From Rhabditoides inermis (lineage: Eukaryota; Nematoda; Chromadorea; Rhabditida; Rhabditidae): DNA of 64,000 bases. The stretch covers positions 30,001 to 94,000 of the forward strand of contig CAWZYM010000029.1 in the NCBI GenBank assembly GCA_963966185.1. The letters are read 5' to 3'. Of the stretch, positions 33,578-44,289 are shown in pieces. The translations under genes and the position numbers were made by a program. The notes below the pieces were generated by a model. The model made no database searches. It saw nothing but the letters and a program-made list of their open reading frames with translations, and had not been told where the DNA came from. The first letter of the stretch is position 1. Each line of letters starts with the position of its first letter.

Positions 33578-34910
33578 ATGGATGCCCAATCATTCAACCA
33601 CATGCCAAGCCACATGGCAGGAGCAAACGAGGTACCCTCTCCCCCCCTCTCCCTCTCTCCATCCCTTCCTCCCTCTCTCCCTCCCTCTCTCCATCCCTCC
33701 CTCCTTCTCCATCCCTCCCTCCCTCTCCCTCCCTCTCTCCATCCCACTCCCCCCTCCCTCCCTCCCTCCTAGATGAACCTCCGTGCTGCGGTTTCTCATC
33801 TGATGTTGGCTGCGGATGCTGTTGAAAGGGCTGCTGGATTGGATCGCAGTCTCGATCCCATCATCCATTCTCACAACACGCACCTCGCAAACAAGGTCAA
33901 CAAGGTACGACAGACTAGGATACTGTAGGTTACCGTATACCTCTAGGTACTGTAGAATACCGTATTCTATTGAGGTGACGTCAGATGTGCGTCATCTGGA
34001 TGGATCGATCTATTCTCGTCGTGTGAAGAATGAGCAGAAGAGGCAGTCTGACAACCACAAACTCCACTCGGCTCTTTCCAACGCGGTAGGAATACTGTAG
34101 TTAGGTATACTGTATGTACAGTATATGTCAGATCAACTCGAGCGACACTCTGGAGCTGATTCAGAATTCCGAGCAGGACATCAACAGGATTACGGTACAT
34201 TGTGATCTTAGGTATATTGTAGACATAATGTTTAGAACTCGACAAAGGCTGCTCTTGCTTCGACCTACAAGTACAACAAGGGATTCCACACTGGAGAGGT
34301 TGCTGATCAGGTATACGGTAGAATTCAATAATCGAGCGAAGTACTGTATTGAGATGCGGGACTGTTCGTATCGTGTGGACGTTGTTCTGAAGAAGGTGGA
34401 GAAGGCTGACGCTGCGATCAGCCGTCGCGATGGAAAACAGCAGGTACTGTATTCTACAGTACTCCGATCACATAGCACAGCTTTTGTAGTTGCTGAGTTC
34501 GATTTCTCGTTCGATGGCTCATCTCTCGGCTGTGATTCGATCGGGGCGCAATTCTTCTTCTGTTGTCAGCAGGGCTCAGTCCCTCCATTCCCATCTCTCT
34601 TCCCTTCATGACAGGATCTACAACGGTACGAGGGATACTGTTGGAGTACGGTATTCACTGGGTATACTGTAGGTGCACTGGAGCAGACTCTTCTCGGTCC
34701 CCTCGTGGCTTCTGTGGATAAGAAGAACGAGCGAGTCGACTACTTTCTCAACCCCAACACCGATTGTGAGTTGTCGATCGATAATCAATCGATAATGGAT
34801 CGATATCAGTTGTGATGTGTGTGGAGCTGCCGTCTCATCTGAGGACGACGTCGGATTGTGAGACTCTTCTGGATACGACTGTGACCACCTCCTCCTATCA
34901 CTCCATCTAG
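33578..34910 (+). CDS. Unidentified helical (coiled-coil-like) protein, 266 aa
   Basis: Exons: 33578-33631, 33773-33904, 34029-34085, 34132-34194, 34236-34310, 34354-34443, 34490-34625, 34673-34765, 34810-34910. They total 801 nt and keep phase throughout, which strongly supports a real gene. The protein has no signal peptide or membrane segment. Much of it is predicted helical with heptad-like hydrophobics (SHLMLAADAVERAA, VDVVLKKVEKADAAIS, LHSHLSSLHDRIY). No family was recognised. ATG 33578 follows a TCGCAG acceptor by ten bases. The introns are unusually rich in the palindromic word TACNGTA, and exon 6 begins after a GAG 3' splice site. Confidence 0.7.
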
Positions 34911-35285
34911 ACCACCCACCAAGATTCTTACAACTCGCTCTTACAAACTAACTCATACATTCACGCGAATCGTTCATTGCCGCTTTAATGTTTCAATAAA
35001 AGCTTCTTGAAATGTGGATGGAAGGCCCAAGTGGTAAGATGCTAGGAGTCGAAACCACTTGATCCAAATTCGCGTTTTCTTTGTGATTACTCAATTGCGT
35101 GTTATTGATTGATAATAATTTGACTAACAACACTTGGGACTACGCTAATAAACTACGTTTATTGTCATCAAAAGTTCAGTATTTACAATATGTTGGGGAA
35201 AAATGCGTACTAACACAACCAAATATGAAGCAACGAAGTAATCATAATGATACACAAATGTAACAAATGATCCAAGAAGAACAGG
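34911..35285. other. Intergenic region between convergent genes
   Basis: Contains an AATAAA at about 34996, a likely poly(A) signal for the upstream gene, and otherwise AT-rich sequence. No gene was seen. Confidence 0.5.
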
Positions 35286-36448
35286 CTAGAACCTGCGCCG
35301 AGGGGCGGGTGCAAAGTGGGCGGGGCCTGTGTTGTATCCACTCATCCAATGGTTCGATTTCGCAGCCTGCATTCCAGCCACAGTGTCCAGAAGTCGATTT
35401 CCAGCAGTCGACCTAGACAGAAAGAGGATTTTTTAAAAAGAGGATTTACCAATAACCCAATATCTACAGTACCCCACTCACTGTCTCAGTCGCCGCTGGT
35501 TCAATTGGATCTTGATGATGAGACGATCTTTCCACTCGCAGAACTGATCCAACCTGGAATCTTCTGTCCTCCAAACAGCCATAGCCTGAAATGGTAGGAG
35601 TAGAATAGAGAGAGGGAAGTGAACCCGTTTCTTACCTCCACTTGGTGGTTCACAACTTGCAGCATTCGATTGATGATGTAGTTTCCGAATTGATCGTACA
35701 TGAGCACATCAACTGCATCTCCAAACTCACTGAAAAGAGAAAGGTAGGCGATTGGAGTGAAGCAGAAGGGAGAAAGACTCACTCGCTCCTCTTGTATCCA
35801 TCCATCAGTTCGAGACACATCTCATATCTGAACTCTGCCCCCGCACTCTCCATAGCACACTCCACCACATGAGAACCATACTTGTTCTGAGACAGCTCCA
35901 ACAGGTTCCCACTGAAAGACACCATCTCTCTCTCTCTTCCCCTGTCCCTCTATCCTGACTTACAGTATGCCGCTGTCCATGATCTCTTCTTGGTATACGG
36001 CATCGATCCTCTCAGTCAGTAGACGTTGCACAAGGAAGTTTCCAGTCTCGTGGGTCGACAGTTGAATCAAGTGAGAACACACCTGATCTACCATAGACCT
36101 CACCAAGAAAGAGCCGGGCTGAAAGTGAGAGAGTGAGAGAGTGAGAGAGTGATAGAGTGATAGAGTGAGAGAGTGAGAGAGTGAGAGAGTGAGAGAGTGA
36201 GAGAGTGAGAGAGTGAGAGAGTGAGAGACGCGTACCTCTCCGGCCTTTGCTGCTTGTGTGAGGACAGTTCTCAGGAAGTCACATCCAGCTGCAGTCTCGA
36301 CCGCCGGTAGAAACTTCTCTTGAATGATCTCCGAAGCCAGATCCTTCCATTCAGAGAGCGGACGATTGAGGATAGCCTAGAAGGAAACATGAACAATTGT
36401 CGATGGATAGACAATTACCTGCTTCAGTCGCTGGTAGGAAGTCATCAT
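35286..36448 (-). CDS. PUF-type (Pumilio) RNA-binding repeat protein, copy A
   Basis: PUF proteins bind 3' UTRs through stacked three-helix repeats and repress mRNA. ATG 36448 follows a TTTCAG acceptor by three bases. Exons run down to a TAG at 35286-35288. Repeats keep the typical core sequences: STHETGNFLVQRLL, SQNKYGSHVVECAM and LMYDQFGNYIINRML. The aromatic, polar and Gln/Glu positions that read RNA bases are partly preserved. Fewer repeats are visible than the usual eight, so flanking repeats are either diverged or missing. The C-terminus is a short basic tail (APAPRRRF). A tandem paralogue (copy B) lies 473 bp upstream on the same strand. Germ-line translational control would be the family-based guess. 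Confidence 0.8.
36122..36227. repeat. 10-bp minisatellite in a PUF intron
   Basis: About ten tandem copies of GTGAGAGAGT, two of them GTGATAGAGT. It lies within an intron of PUF copy A, next to a splice acceptor. Confidence 0.9.
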
Positions 36449-36920
36449 ATGCTGAAATGAAAACAGATCAGATGAGAAGAAACAAACCATATAAGAGAAC
36501 AAGGAAAATAGAATGACTGTGAGCGAGTGAGTGTTCGATCTCACTAGGCCACGCCCATTCTGCCACTGGCTAAGAAAGAATGGGAAAGCGAGCGATATCC
36601 ATTGCGAAATTGACCTGACCTAGCGCAACAAATGGAAAACATCTCACATATACTTTTTCTTACAATGTTTCTTACAATGACATCTTACGCTCAGTACAAT
36701 GTTTCTGTTCAAGACAAAAACTAAACGGTTGATTACGATTGGATGGAGACATCGTAGTTTCAGGTGTCGCAGAAACTCGCAAATCAAAACTGGTAGATCG
36801 AACAGATTTATTATCACAACCAAATTATATACACGTATCCCATCTCCACATATGTTAAAATGAGCATAAATCACCAAGTGAGTATAGTCGTGAAAATAGG
36901 TAAACAACTTTTTGGAAGCA

Positions 36921-37483
36921 TTACGGGCAAGACCTGGTGGGTGATATGTGCTGCCAGGACTCTGTGACAGGATCGAAGAAGTAGGGAGAGTGTTCCACTT
37001 CCGAGGAGTCCTCCATGTCACCATACTCCATTGCAGCACACTCGTCCATCGGGGAACCATCCTCCTCCTCCTCCTCCTCCGTTCTCTGCTCCTCCTTATC
37101 TCTCTCCTCCAGAATGGGTCCGACTTCTCTAACGTATGCCTCCCGTCCTTCTTCACAAAAGGGAATCAAAGTGTCGCCTTCGAAAGACCGCATCGAAAAG
37201 TGGGCGGAATCCAACAGAAACCGAGCGGATTCCGTCCTGCATAACACACGATTTATCCAATGATCCAAATTATGCGAAGCTACAGTATCCAAAACCGAAT
37301 AGTGGACATCCTATCGTACAAACTACTCGGCTACAGTATCCTCCTACACTCACAGTTCCAGTGTGAGGCGGTGGAATGAAATCTTGTCAAGGAGTCGATT
37401 CCGCCACTCGGTGAACTGTCTCCATTCCAACAAGTGGTCGAACCGATATGGGAACATGTCCTGAAAAGGAGGGATCGGAATAG

Positions 37484-37516
<33 letters not shown>

Positions 37517-38396
37517 TCGGGATAGGTGAGAGGGGGAGGGAGAGAGAGGTTCGGGATAGGAGAGAGAGGGAGAGATATAGGGAGAGAGGGATAGCGGGAA
37601 AGAGGGAGAGGGGAGAGGGGGACTCACACTCAGCTCCGCGTGTATTCTGCGCAGTAGATGGCCGATCACGCGACTCGCATGTGCATGGAACAGGAGCACA
37701 TCCACTGCATCGCTACCCTCAACCCTCAACATACACCCGTAAACTAATTGTTACCATACGCTTCTTCAGGGAGCACCGACTGTTGTGTTGTGTTCATGAG
37801 TCGCAGGCAGAGTGCGTACTTGTCCTCCAATTCGGCCGAGTCGAATCCGGACATGATCAGCCCCAGACAGTGACCCGCCTGCGAGAGACTCACCACGTGC
37901 AGCCTGCAACTGCCCACTCTCCCTTCCCTGTCTGCGCACTCCCCCCTCTCTCCACTCTCCCTGTTCTCCCACTCACGTCAGTTCCCCGATCAGCTTCTCC
38001 TTGTTCTTAAATCCCATGTGTGTCTGGAGTGCCCTCTCCGCTAGACGGGCTCCCGTTTCCAGCGTCGAGTAGCGAGAGAAGTCCGAACACACCTGGTCCA
38101 CCAAAGCAGCCAGCAGCTCACGGCATCCTTCCTGTGACATGGGTGAATAGGGGAGAGGGGGGGATAGCTCACAACTCACGATGTGCTGGTTTCCGGCGGT
38201 GGCTGTGAGTATATCGATGAGTAACTGGGCTCCTTCCGGTGTTTCTATAGCTGTGCGGAAGTGGTTCACCACTACACTTGTAGCCAGCTTTTGCCACTTG
38301 TGAAATGGCTCCCTCGCAATCACCTGCAAGCATGACGTCATCGCGTAAACAACAAGTCAATACACTCACATGGTTCAGTCGAAAAAAGAATGCCAT
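36921..38396 (-). CDS. Diverged PUF-type repeat protein, copy B, with acidic C-terminus
   Basis: ATG 38396 (MAFFFRLNH) lies six bases after a TTTCAG acceptor, and a TAA at 36921-36923 ends the frame. The exon layout parallels copy A: WQKLATSVVVNHF matches WKDLASEIIQEKF; DQVCSDFSRYSTLETGARL matches DQVCSHLIQLSTHETGNFL; SDAVDVLLFHAHASRVIGHL matches GDAVDVLMYDQFGNYIINRM; and FTEWRNRLLDKI matches FCEWKDRLIIKI. The helix-2 triplets that contact bases in copy A are lost here (NYxxN to RVxxH, SHxxE to HCxxL). The fold is probably retained but base reading probably is not. A Glu-rich tail (RTEEEEEEDG) has been added. Copy B precedes copy A and may share its transcript. Confidence 0.75.
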
Positions 38397-38900
38397 CCCG
38401 GTCTGAAATGGGAAATATAAACTACAAATCGAAACAGCAAAATTGGGCACAAAATTGGCGAGTGATTGGGTAGAGCGGTTCGATTGTGTGCAATGGAAAT
38501 GGCTGGCGACCGCGCGGAAAACAGTGTGTGCCATGGGCAATGTGAGAAGAGAGAGAGAGGGAGAGGGCAAAGGGGAGAGCATTGTGACAATACAACGACA
38601 CCAGTGACCTGATTAGAAAGTTCTAATCGAGGATAGGGAGAGATGTGTGGGCGAGTGCAGCCACACAGATAGAGATTGCACTGACGTTGTCGAGCTTGGC
38701 GGACGTTGTAATGTTCCTTGTAGATGTCGAAGGCTTCAAACCTATCACTAACCTATCACTACGAGAGTTGGCAACACCGAGACTCAAAAAGGCTACCAAA
38801 ATTATAGAAACTCATAAGGAATAAATCATTAATATAACTGCGTTTCAATGATTGTTATGTAACCTGCAACCGCGCTTCTACGAAAACCAACAAAAACTTT

Positions 38901-38982
38901 GCACCAGGCGGGATTCGAACCCGCGCGGGGCTTCCCCCAAGTGATCATAAGTCACTCGCCTTGACCGCTCGGCCACTGATGC
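38901..38982 (-). tRNA. Type II tRNA with UAU anticodon (nev-tRNA-Ile-like), copy 1
   Basis: A complete 82-nt cloverleaf. The acceptor stem is GCATCAG/CTGGTGC with discriminator A. The D arm contains the A box TGGCCGAGCGG. The anticodon stem AGTGA/TCACT closes the loop CTTATGA, giving anticodon TAT (Ile, AUA) with G37. The long variable arm is GGGG-GAA-GCCCC, and the T arm GCGGG-TTCGAAT-CCCGC contains a consensus B box. A T5 terminator starts five bases past the 3' end. Body and variable arm resemble tRNA-Ser/Leu, not tRNA-Ile. Such variable-armed Ile(UAU) tRNAs have been reported as nematode-specific and leucine-chargeable in vitro. Which amino acid is used here is unknown. Confidence 0.9.
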
Positions 38983-39163
38983 GAGAGGCTGAATTACGCT
39001 TCTTGTGTAGAGCATACGATTTTGATTGGAGATGGCAACATGCAAACTCAATAGACTACCAAAATGATAGAAACTCATAAGGAATAAATCATTACCATAT
39101 CCACCTTTCAATGATTGTTATGAAACCTGCAACCGCGCTTCTACGAAAACAAACAAAAACTTT

Positions 39164-39245
39164 GCACCAGGCGGGATTCGAACCCGCGCGGGGCTTCCCC
39201 CAAGTGATCATAAGTCACTCGCCTTGACCGCTCGGTCACTGATGC
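39164..39245 (-). tRNA. Type II tRNA with UAU anticodon, copy 2
   Basis: The same cloverleaf as copy 1, exactly 263 bp away. The acceptor stem is intact. One D-arm change (GACC instead of GGCC) weakens the D stem slightly. A T5 terminator is present. Confidence 0.85.
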
Positions 39246-39426
39246 GAGAGGCTGAATTACGCTTCTTGTATAGAGCATACGATTTTGATTGGAGATGGCA
39301 ACATGCAAACTCAATAGACTACCAAAATGATAGAAACTCATAAGGAATAAATCATTAACATATCCACCTTTCAATGATTGTTATGAAACCTGCAACCGCG
39401 CTTCTACGAAAACAAACAAAAACTTT

Positions 39427-39508
39427 GCACGAGGCGGGATTCGAACCCGCGCGGGGCTTCCCCCAAGTGATCATAAGTCACTCGCCTTGACCGTTCGGTC
39501 ACTGATGC
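39427..39508 (-). tRNA. Type II tRNA with UAU anticodon, copy 3 (acceptor mismatch)
   Basis: Same unit, but the 3' acceptor strand reads CTCGTGC. This gives a C-C mismatch at pair 5-68. The A box is also altered (TGACCGAACGG). Possibly a degenerating copy. Confidence 0.75.
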
Positions 39509-39675
39509 GAGAGGCTGAATTACGCTTCTTGTATAGAGCATACGATTTTGATTGGAGATGGCAACATGCAAACTCAAAAGACTACCAAAATGATATAAAC
39601 TCATAAGGAATAAATCATTAACAAATCCGCCTTTCAATGATTGTTATGAAACCTGCAACCGCGCTTCTACGAAAA

Positions 39676-39978
39676 CAATGAGGAATTGACAAAGCAGAGA
39701 GAGAGAGTAGTTCACAAATAAATGAGAAACAGAATCCCTGTTTCGGCCCATTATCCTGCAGACAGGCTACATCAACGTACTATATCTAGAGTTACTGACT
39801 AAATGATAGAATCGAAATAAGAACATCCACTGTGGTGGGCCTACTGCCTGAACGCTCATCAGTGCAGGGCCACAGCGGACGAAAGGAAAGTAGCGAACAA
39901 AGTAAAATCTGGAAAAAATAGTAGAAACCTATAATGAGAAAGTTAGAGTAAAGATAGTAAACAAACAAACAAAAAATT
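39676..39978. repeat. Left pseudo-LTR of the Penelope-like element
   Basis: About 303 bp, beginning AATGAGGAATTGAC and ending in an AAACAAACAAAC run. It matches the right copy almost perfectly, differing mainly by two extra GA repeats and a few substitutions. This indicates a recent insertion. Confidence 0.9.
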
Positions 39979-39984
39979 GCGGAA

Positions 39985-42900
39985 TTAGAATTTGTATATT
40001 TTTTCGGTGAGTAATTTACGATTTTGAACATTGAAAAGGTTAAGTGATCTATTGATATCTCGTTTACGGAAACAGTATTTCAAAAGAACGGCTTTAACTG
40101 TAGATGATTTAAAACCGAGACGGCAGAAAGTAATGTAGAGTTCTTCTAGTTTAACCAAAAGAACAGTGCGATCAGTGCAGCAACGGACAATGCGAAGAGC
40201 TTCTGATTTAAGATTACCAAAACAGATTTGCCGACTAGTAGTGCTTTCAGAATGCGTGAAGCGATGAACGTCGAATGTATAATCATCAGTCTTATTGTAC
40301 AGACTTACTTGCCAATGCGTATCGAAACGTAAAGTAATATCGAGAAAATGTGCCTCGGAATCAGTACGATTAGTGCGCTCCAGTTGCAAGTTGCTAGGAA
40401 GATATGCTTTAAGAAAGGTGTCAAGATCAGACTTCTTGTCATAGAGAATGAGTACATCATCAACATAACGGAAAACTTGGAATTTCTCATTTTTACAGAC
40501 AAGAGGGTGAAGAAGACTGTATTCGTATTCTAGAACACTGAAAGTAAGAGAAGCAAGGAGAGGGCTAGCGTTACCACCTTGTGGTACGCCCTTCACCTGT
40601 TTGAAAATGAAACTACCGTACTGCGCATAAGCGCTTTCAACCAAAACCTTAGTTTTGGCTATAATTTCACTTGCCGACATTACTCGCTTATCTGCAATGT
40701 GCATAACAGGATCGGAAGTATGTTTAGAATATTTAGCAGATGTAATGAGAATATTTGGTTTTCCACAATTCTTGAAACACATATCAACAAGGAAATTCAT
40801 CTTTTGCAAGATGAGATCATGCGGAAGATTAGTAAAAAGACTAGCAAAATCAGCACAGTATAGAGAAAGAGATGTGTTCGAGACAGAGCGTAAGAAATCG
40901 GACACTTTTATACTGTTAGTAATCGAAAAGAACATTTTGTGGCCATTTCTGGCAGCACCTTGAAGTCAAATGTTACGGAAGTGTTTTTCTAGATGTTTGT
41001 ACACCACTTGGAGTTCCATGGAAAGACCCTTAGTGATACATTCGCGTGCTGCAGTGATGAAACGACATTTTACAGGATTTTTATGGAGCTTTGGGACTCC
41101 ATAAATATTGGGCAACACAGACTTATCGGGGTCAAAGATAGAGGAATATGTGAGTGAACTGTTTAGAACAGAAGGGTCACCTGTAAACGGCACATATATG
41201 GCATTACCAGAAGCTCTACCGTAATTTATGCCTAATTCAGTATCACAGAAAGAGATGTAAAGTCGCTTGCACATTATTACAAAATTACTTGAAGCTTTAT
41301 CTATAGTGGTAACTGTGAAACGATTATGGAGATCAGAAGTTATAGATTTAAAATTCGTAACGGAATTGAACTTTTTGTTCATAACACGATACTTAAGTTT
41401 ATCGTTAACGCAATCGGATATTTTGTTAGTGACGATGGAAACATTATGATCACTGATAGAAAGAAGATTTTTGTACTGATTAACCATGTCAGAAATAGCA
41501 TTTCGAACAGTGTTGACAACAGTGGATACAGAGAGTTTGAGATTGGACACTCTCATGTTAGCGCCTTTTCTCATAAATGATCTAAGGGAGTGATTAGAGA
41601 TGATAGAGAGGTCGCCTGTAAGAACGTGGCCATAGTGGGGATCACGGTGAGAATCGTATTCTGCATTGCTGCAGAAACAAGGAATCGAGTCTAGAGAAAC
41701 TGGTCGGTCTCCCGTCTCCTCTGTACTCTTTGATAACACGGCTAAGATTCACCACATATTTACTCAAACGGTCGGTAGCCAGATGCGTCACTCGAATCTT
41801 CTGCTGGTCCTTGCGATTAAAGGAATTAAGAATACACAACACTTCACGAGTATTGAACAAGGAAAAGAGACCGAGGCTTTCCATATTTGTGAACAAATAA
41901 GGAATTTTCAAGAAAATCGTGTTTTTGAACAAGTCTTTAGTTTTGTTAGGAGTGTGGTCAATAGACCAATAGTAAACAGACAACAAAATTTCGAGTTTTA
42001 ACAAATTTTGAAGAGAACGATTATCGAGAAGATATGACATCAGTTTATTTTTACATTTATTAGACATACATAGGACGTTACGGTAACTCTCATACCAATT
42101 GCGAGCATTAGCTGCTTGTACGAGGGAAGACGTATTTGGCGTTCCACCTTTACCAGAGCCCCTCCTTTTGTTGGGACGCCGGCGAGTCTTCGGGCGGAAA
42201 TTGAAGTAAGGATGAGATACCTTACCAAAAGGACGAATATGAGAGCGAGTGATGGTTTCATATCCTCTGATAGAGTCATTAAGACCCACAGGATATGCTG
42301 TAACAAGTGTTCGAATCCAGAATTCTTCACGCTCTTCCAATTTAACATTATTCATACGTTTGTCACTATTCACATCCACTACCTCCAAAATAGAGAGTTT
42401 GGCAAACGACCAAGAGTGGCCATTTTGAGCAAAATGTTTATAAAGAGGAGTGTTAGAATACTTATTGTTGATAGCACTCTTATGTTCACGCATACGTTGC
42501 AAAAACTTGCGAGAGGACAGGCCAACATATTGAACACCACATAGATCGCAAGTAATACAGTAGATAACATTAGCAGTATTACAGTCACAGTTCGGAGTTT
42601 TCAAAGTCGTAACATGGCAGTTAGTAGCGTAGCAATATATTTTGTTAGAATGATCAACCTGAGGACAGATAAGACATTTAGTGTTTGGACAGTGTACACT
42701 AGTATGAGTTGTAGAATTAGATACTAGCAGAACGTTTTTCTTTTGACGTTTTACTAGTATGGAGTCACTGGTAGTAGAGAATTTGGTGATTAAATGCTTG
42801 GTTTGTGTGTTTGATTGGGATTTGGCAGGAGTGAAAGGTTTCAGAGACCCTTGAGGCGGGATGCCTAAATAGGCGCCTATGTACGACGACAGGCCTAGAT
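39985..42900 (-). pseudogene. Penelope-like ORF: CCHH, GIY-YIG endonuclease, CxC linker, reverse transcriptase
   Basis: The open frame can be followed from about 42900, with no ATG seen, to TAA at 39985. The N-terminal zinc cluster (HCPNTKCLICPQVDH) leads into GIY-YIG: VIYCITCDLCGVQYVGLSSR, RMREHKSA, YKHFAQNGHSW and LEEREEFWIRTL with the metal-binding Glu. A basic stretch follows (RRRPNKRRGSGKGG). Near 41740 the frame shifts by one base. The CxC linker is IPCFC. RT motifs follow: TTIDKASSNFVIM, GVPKLHKNP, CADFASLFTNLPHDLI, GVPQGGNASPLLAS and FRYVDDVLILYD, so the catalytic aspartates are kept. A TGA at 40966-40968 interrupts the RT in an otherwise open frame. It may be a nonsense mutation or a selenocysteine codon. 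Confidence 0.85.
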
Positions 42901-43285
42901 GATAACTCGGATATCTCTGTTTCCCGAATCATCAAAGCGCAATCGAAGGTGGCTGCATGACAACCTCAGTAGTAAAATAAGAATAATATGTCATGAGCCC
43001 GGACCACATGAGCCCTCCAGAGAGTAGAACAAATAGTAAAAAAGAAAGAAAGAATTGTGTACAGATATGTGACTCCTGCTACCAAACACTATTTAGATTC
43101 AAAAAAGTACAGGTATGTGAAGGAAAATAGAAAGATTCTAATATTGCGGATAAAATGCAAAAAAAGAAATGAAAGAAAAATATGAATGAAAAATTAACTT
43201 TCTCGTATAGAGAAAGAAAGATAAAATAAAGAATAAGTAAACCCACTCACTGTCTCAAGGTGCATTTATGAGACTAGAGTGGGGT

Positions 43286-43338
43286 GAGCTGCTCGGTGTG
43301 ACTGGCCAGGGGACCCGGCCGGTCACGGTGAGCAGCTC
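43286..43338. other. Strong RNA hairpin in the 5' region of the Penelope-like element
   Basis: GAGCTGCTC ... GAGCAGCTC with internal GGTGTGACTGGCC / GGCCGGTCAC form a stem of about 20 bp around a short loop. It lies upstream of the frame on the element's own strand and is flanked by repeated CAGGTGCACTTAGG words. It may be a structured leader or an internal ribosome-entry or RT-binding element; this is inference. Confidence 0.5.
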
Positions 43339-43726
43339 CGCACAATCCTTCCAGGTGCACTTAGGAAGGCATGCCGCGTTCTCCCAGGTGCACTTAGGGA
43401 GAACGGAGTCGGCACGGTGCAAGTCTCGCCGTAAACGGTGAGAGAGAAAAGGGAAGTAGTACAGACAGAATAATATGTAGTAGAGTACATATAAAATATT
43501 GATTTATACGACAACAAAGGTCAGACGTGCCTTTAAAAGGCAGGGCAGGAAAGTATAACGTAGAGAATAAAATGTGAAACAGTAAGAAGAAATAAATGTA
43601 ACGGAATAAATAAAATAGTAAGAGGAAAAGATAATGTAAGTAAGAAAGAAAGTTGGAAAGAGACAAGACGCGCCTCTCTGCGTAATACACGCGAGAGATC
43701 ACAGTCATGTGCTAACCAACTACAAA

Positions 43727-44024
43727 CAATGAGGAATTGACAAAGCAGAGAGAGTAGTTCACAAATAAATGAGAAACAGAATCCCTGTTTCGGCCCATTA
43801 TCCTGCAGACAGGCTACATCAACGTACTATATCTAGAGTTACTGACTAAATGATAGAATCGAAATAAGAACATCCACTGTGGTGGGCCTACTGCCTGAAC
43901 GCTCATCAGTGCAGGGCCACAGCGGACGAAAGGAAAGTAGCGAACAAAGTAAAATCTGGAAAAAATTGTAGAAACCTATAATGAGAAAGTTAGAGTAAAG
44001 ATAGTAAACAAACAAACAAAAAAT
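43727..44024. repeat. Right pseudo-LTR of the Penelope-like element
   Basis: About 298 bp, directly repeated relative to the left copy. It abuts tRNA copy 4. Both copies contain scattered hammerhead-like words but no foldable ribozyme was found. Confidence 0.9.
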
Positions 44025-44026
44025 TT

Positions 44027-44108
44027 GCACGAGGCGGGATTCGAACCCGCGCGGGGCTTCCCCCAAGTGATCATAAGTCACTCGCCTTGACCGCTCGGCC
44101 ACTGATGC
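44027..44108 (-). tRNA. Type II tRNA with UAU anticodon, copy 4 (next to the retroelement)
   Basis: First copy to the right of the Penelope-like element. Its 3' flank is now the element end, which supplies a T6 run that can still terminate Pol III. It carries the same C-C acceptor mismatch as copy 3, so the pair probably derives from one duplication before the insertion. Confidence 0.75.
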
Positions 44109-44289
44109 GAGAGGCTGAATTACGCTTCTTGTATAGAGCATACGATTTTGATTGGAGATGGCAACATGCAAACTCAATAGACTACCAAAATGATAGAAAC
44201 TCATAAGGAATAAATCATTAACATATCCACCTTTCAATGATTGTTATGAAACCTGCAACCGCGCTTCTACGAAAACAAACAAAAACTTT

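Larger units (their letters stand above)
39676..44024 (-). mobile_element. Penelope-like retroelement with N-terminal GIY-YIG (Naiad type)
   Basis: About 4.35 kb flanked by two direct pseudo-LTRs of about 300 bp. The single frame on the minus strand encodes, in order, a Cys/His cluster, a GIY-YIG endonuclease, a linker with a CxC motif (IPCFC), and a Penelope-type reverse transcriptase. This permuted order matches the Naiad/Chlamys clade and not canonical Penelope, where the endonuclease is C-terminal. Insertion is in the spacer just past the 3' end of a tRNA, within the A/C-rich stretch that is the Pol III terminator on the other strand. The frame has one frameshift and one in-frame TGA. Confidence 0.9.

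Noticed and set aside
38878..39637. Repeated 77-aa open frames starting MKGGY across the tRNA units
   Set aside because: They run through the tRNA gene and its spacer on the same strand. The tRNA cloverleaf explains the conservation, and the frames exist only because the unit is tandemly repeated.
39676..39978. Hammerhead ribozyme in the pseudo-LTR
   Set aside because: The words CTGATGAG and CGAAAC both occur on the minus strand but about 135 nt apart, and neither stem I nor stem II can pair. A second TTGATGTAG candidate lacks core bases. Naiad elements are reported to lack canonical hammerheads.
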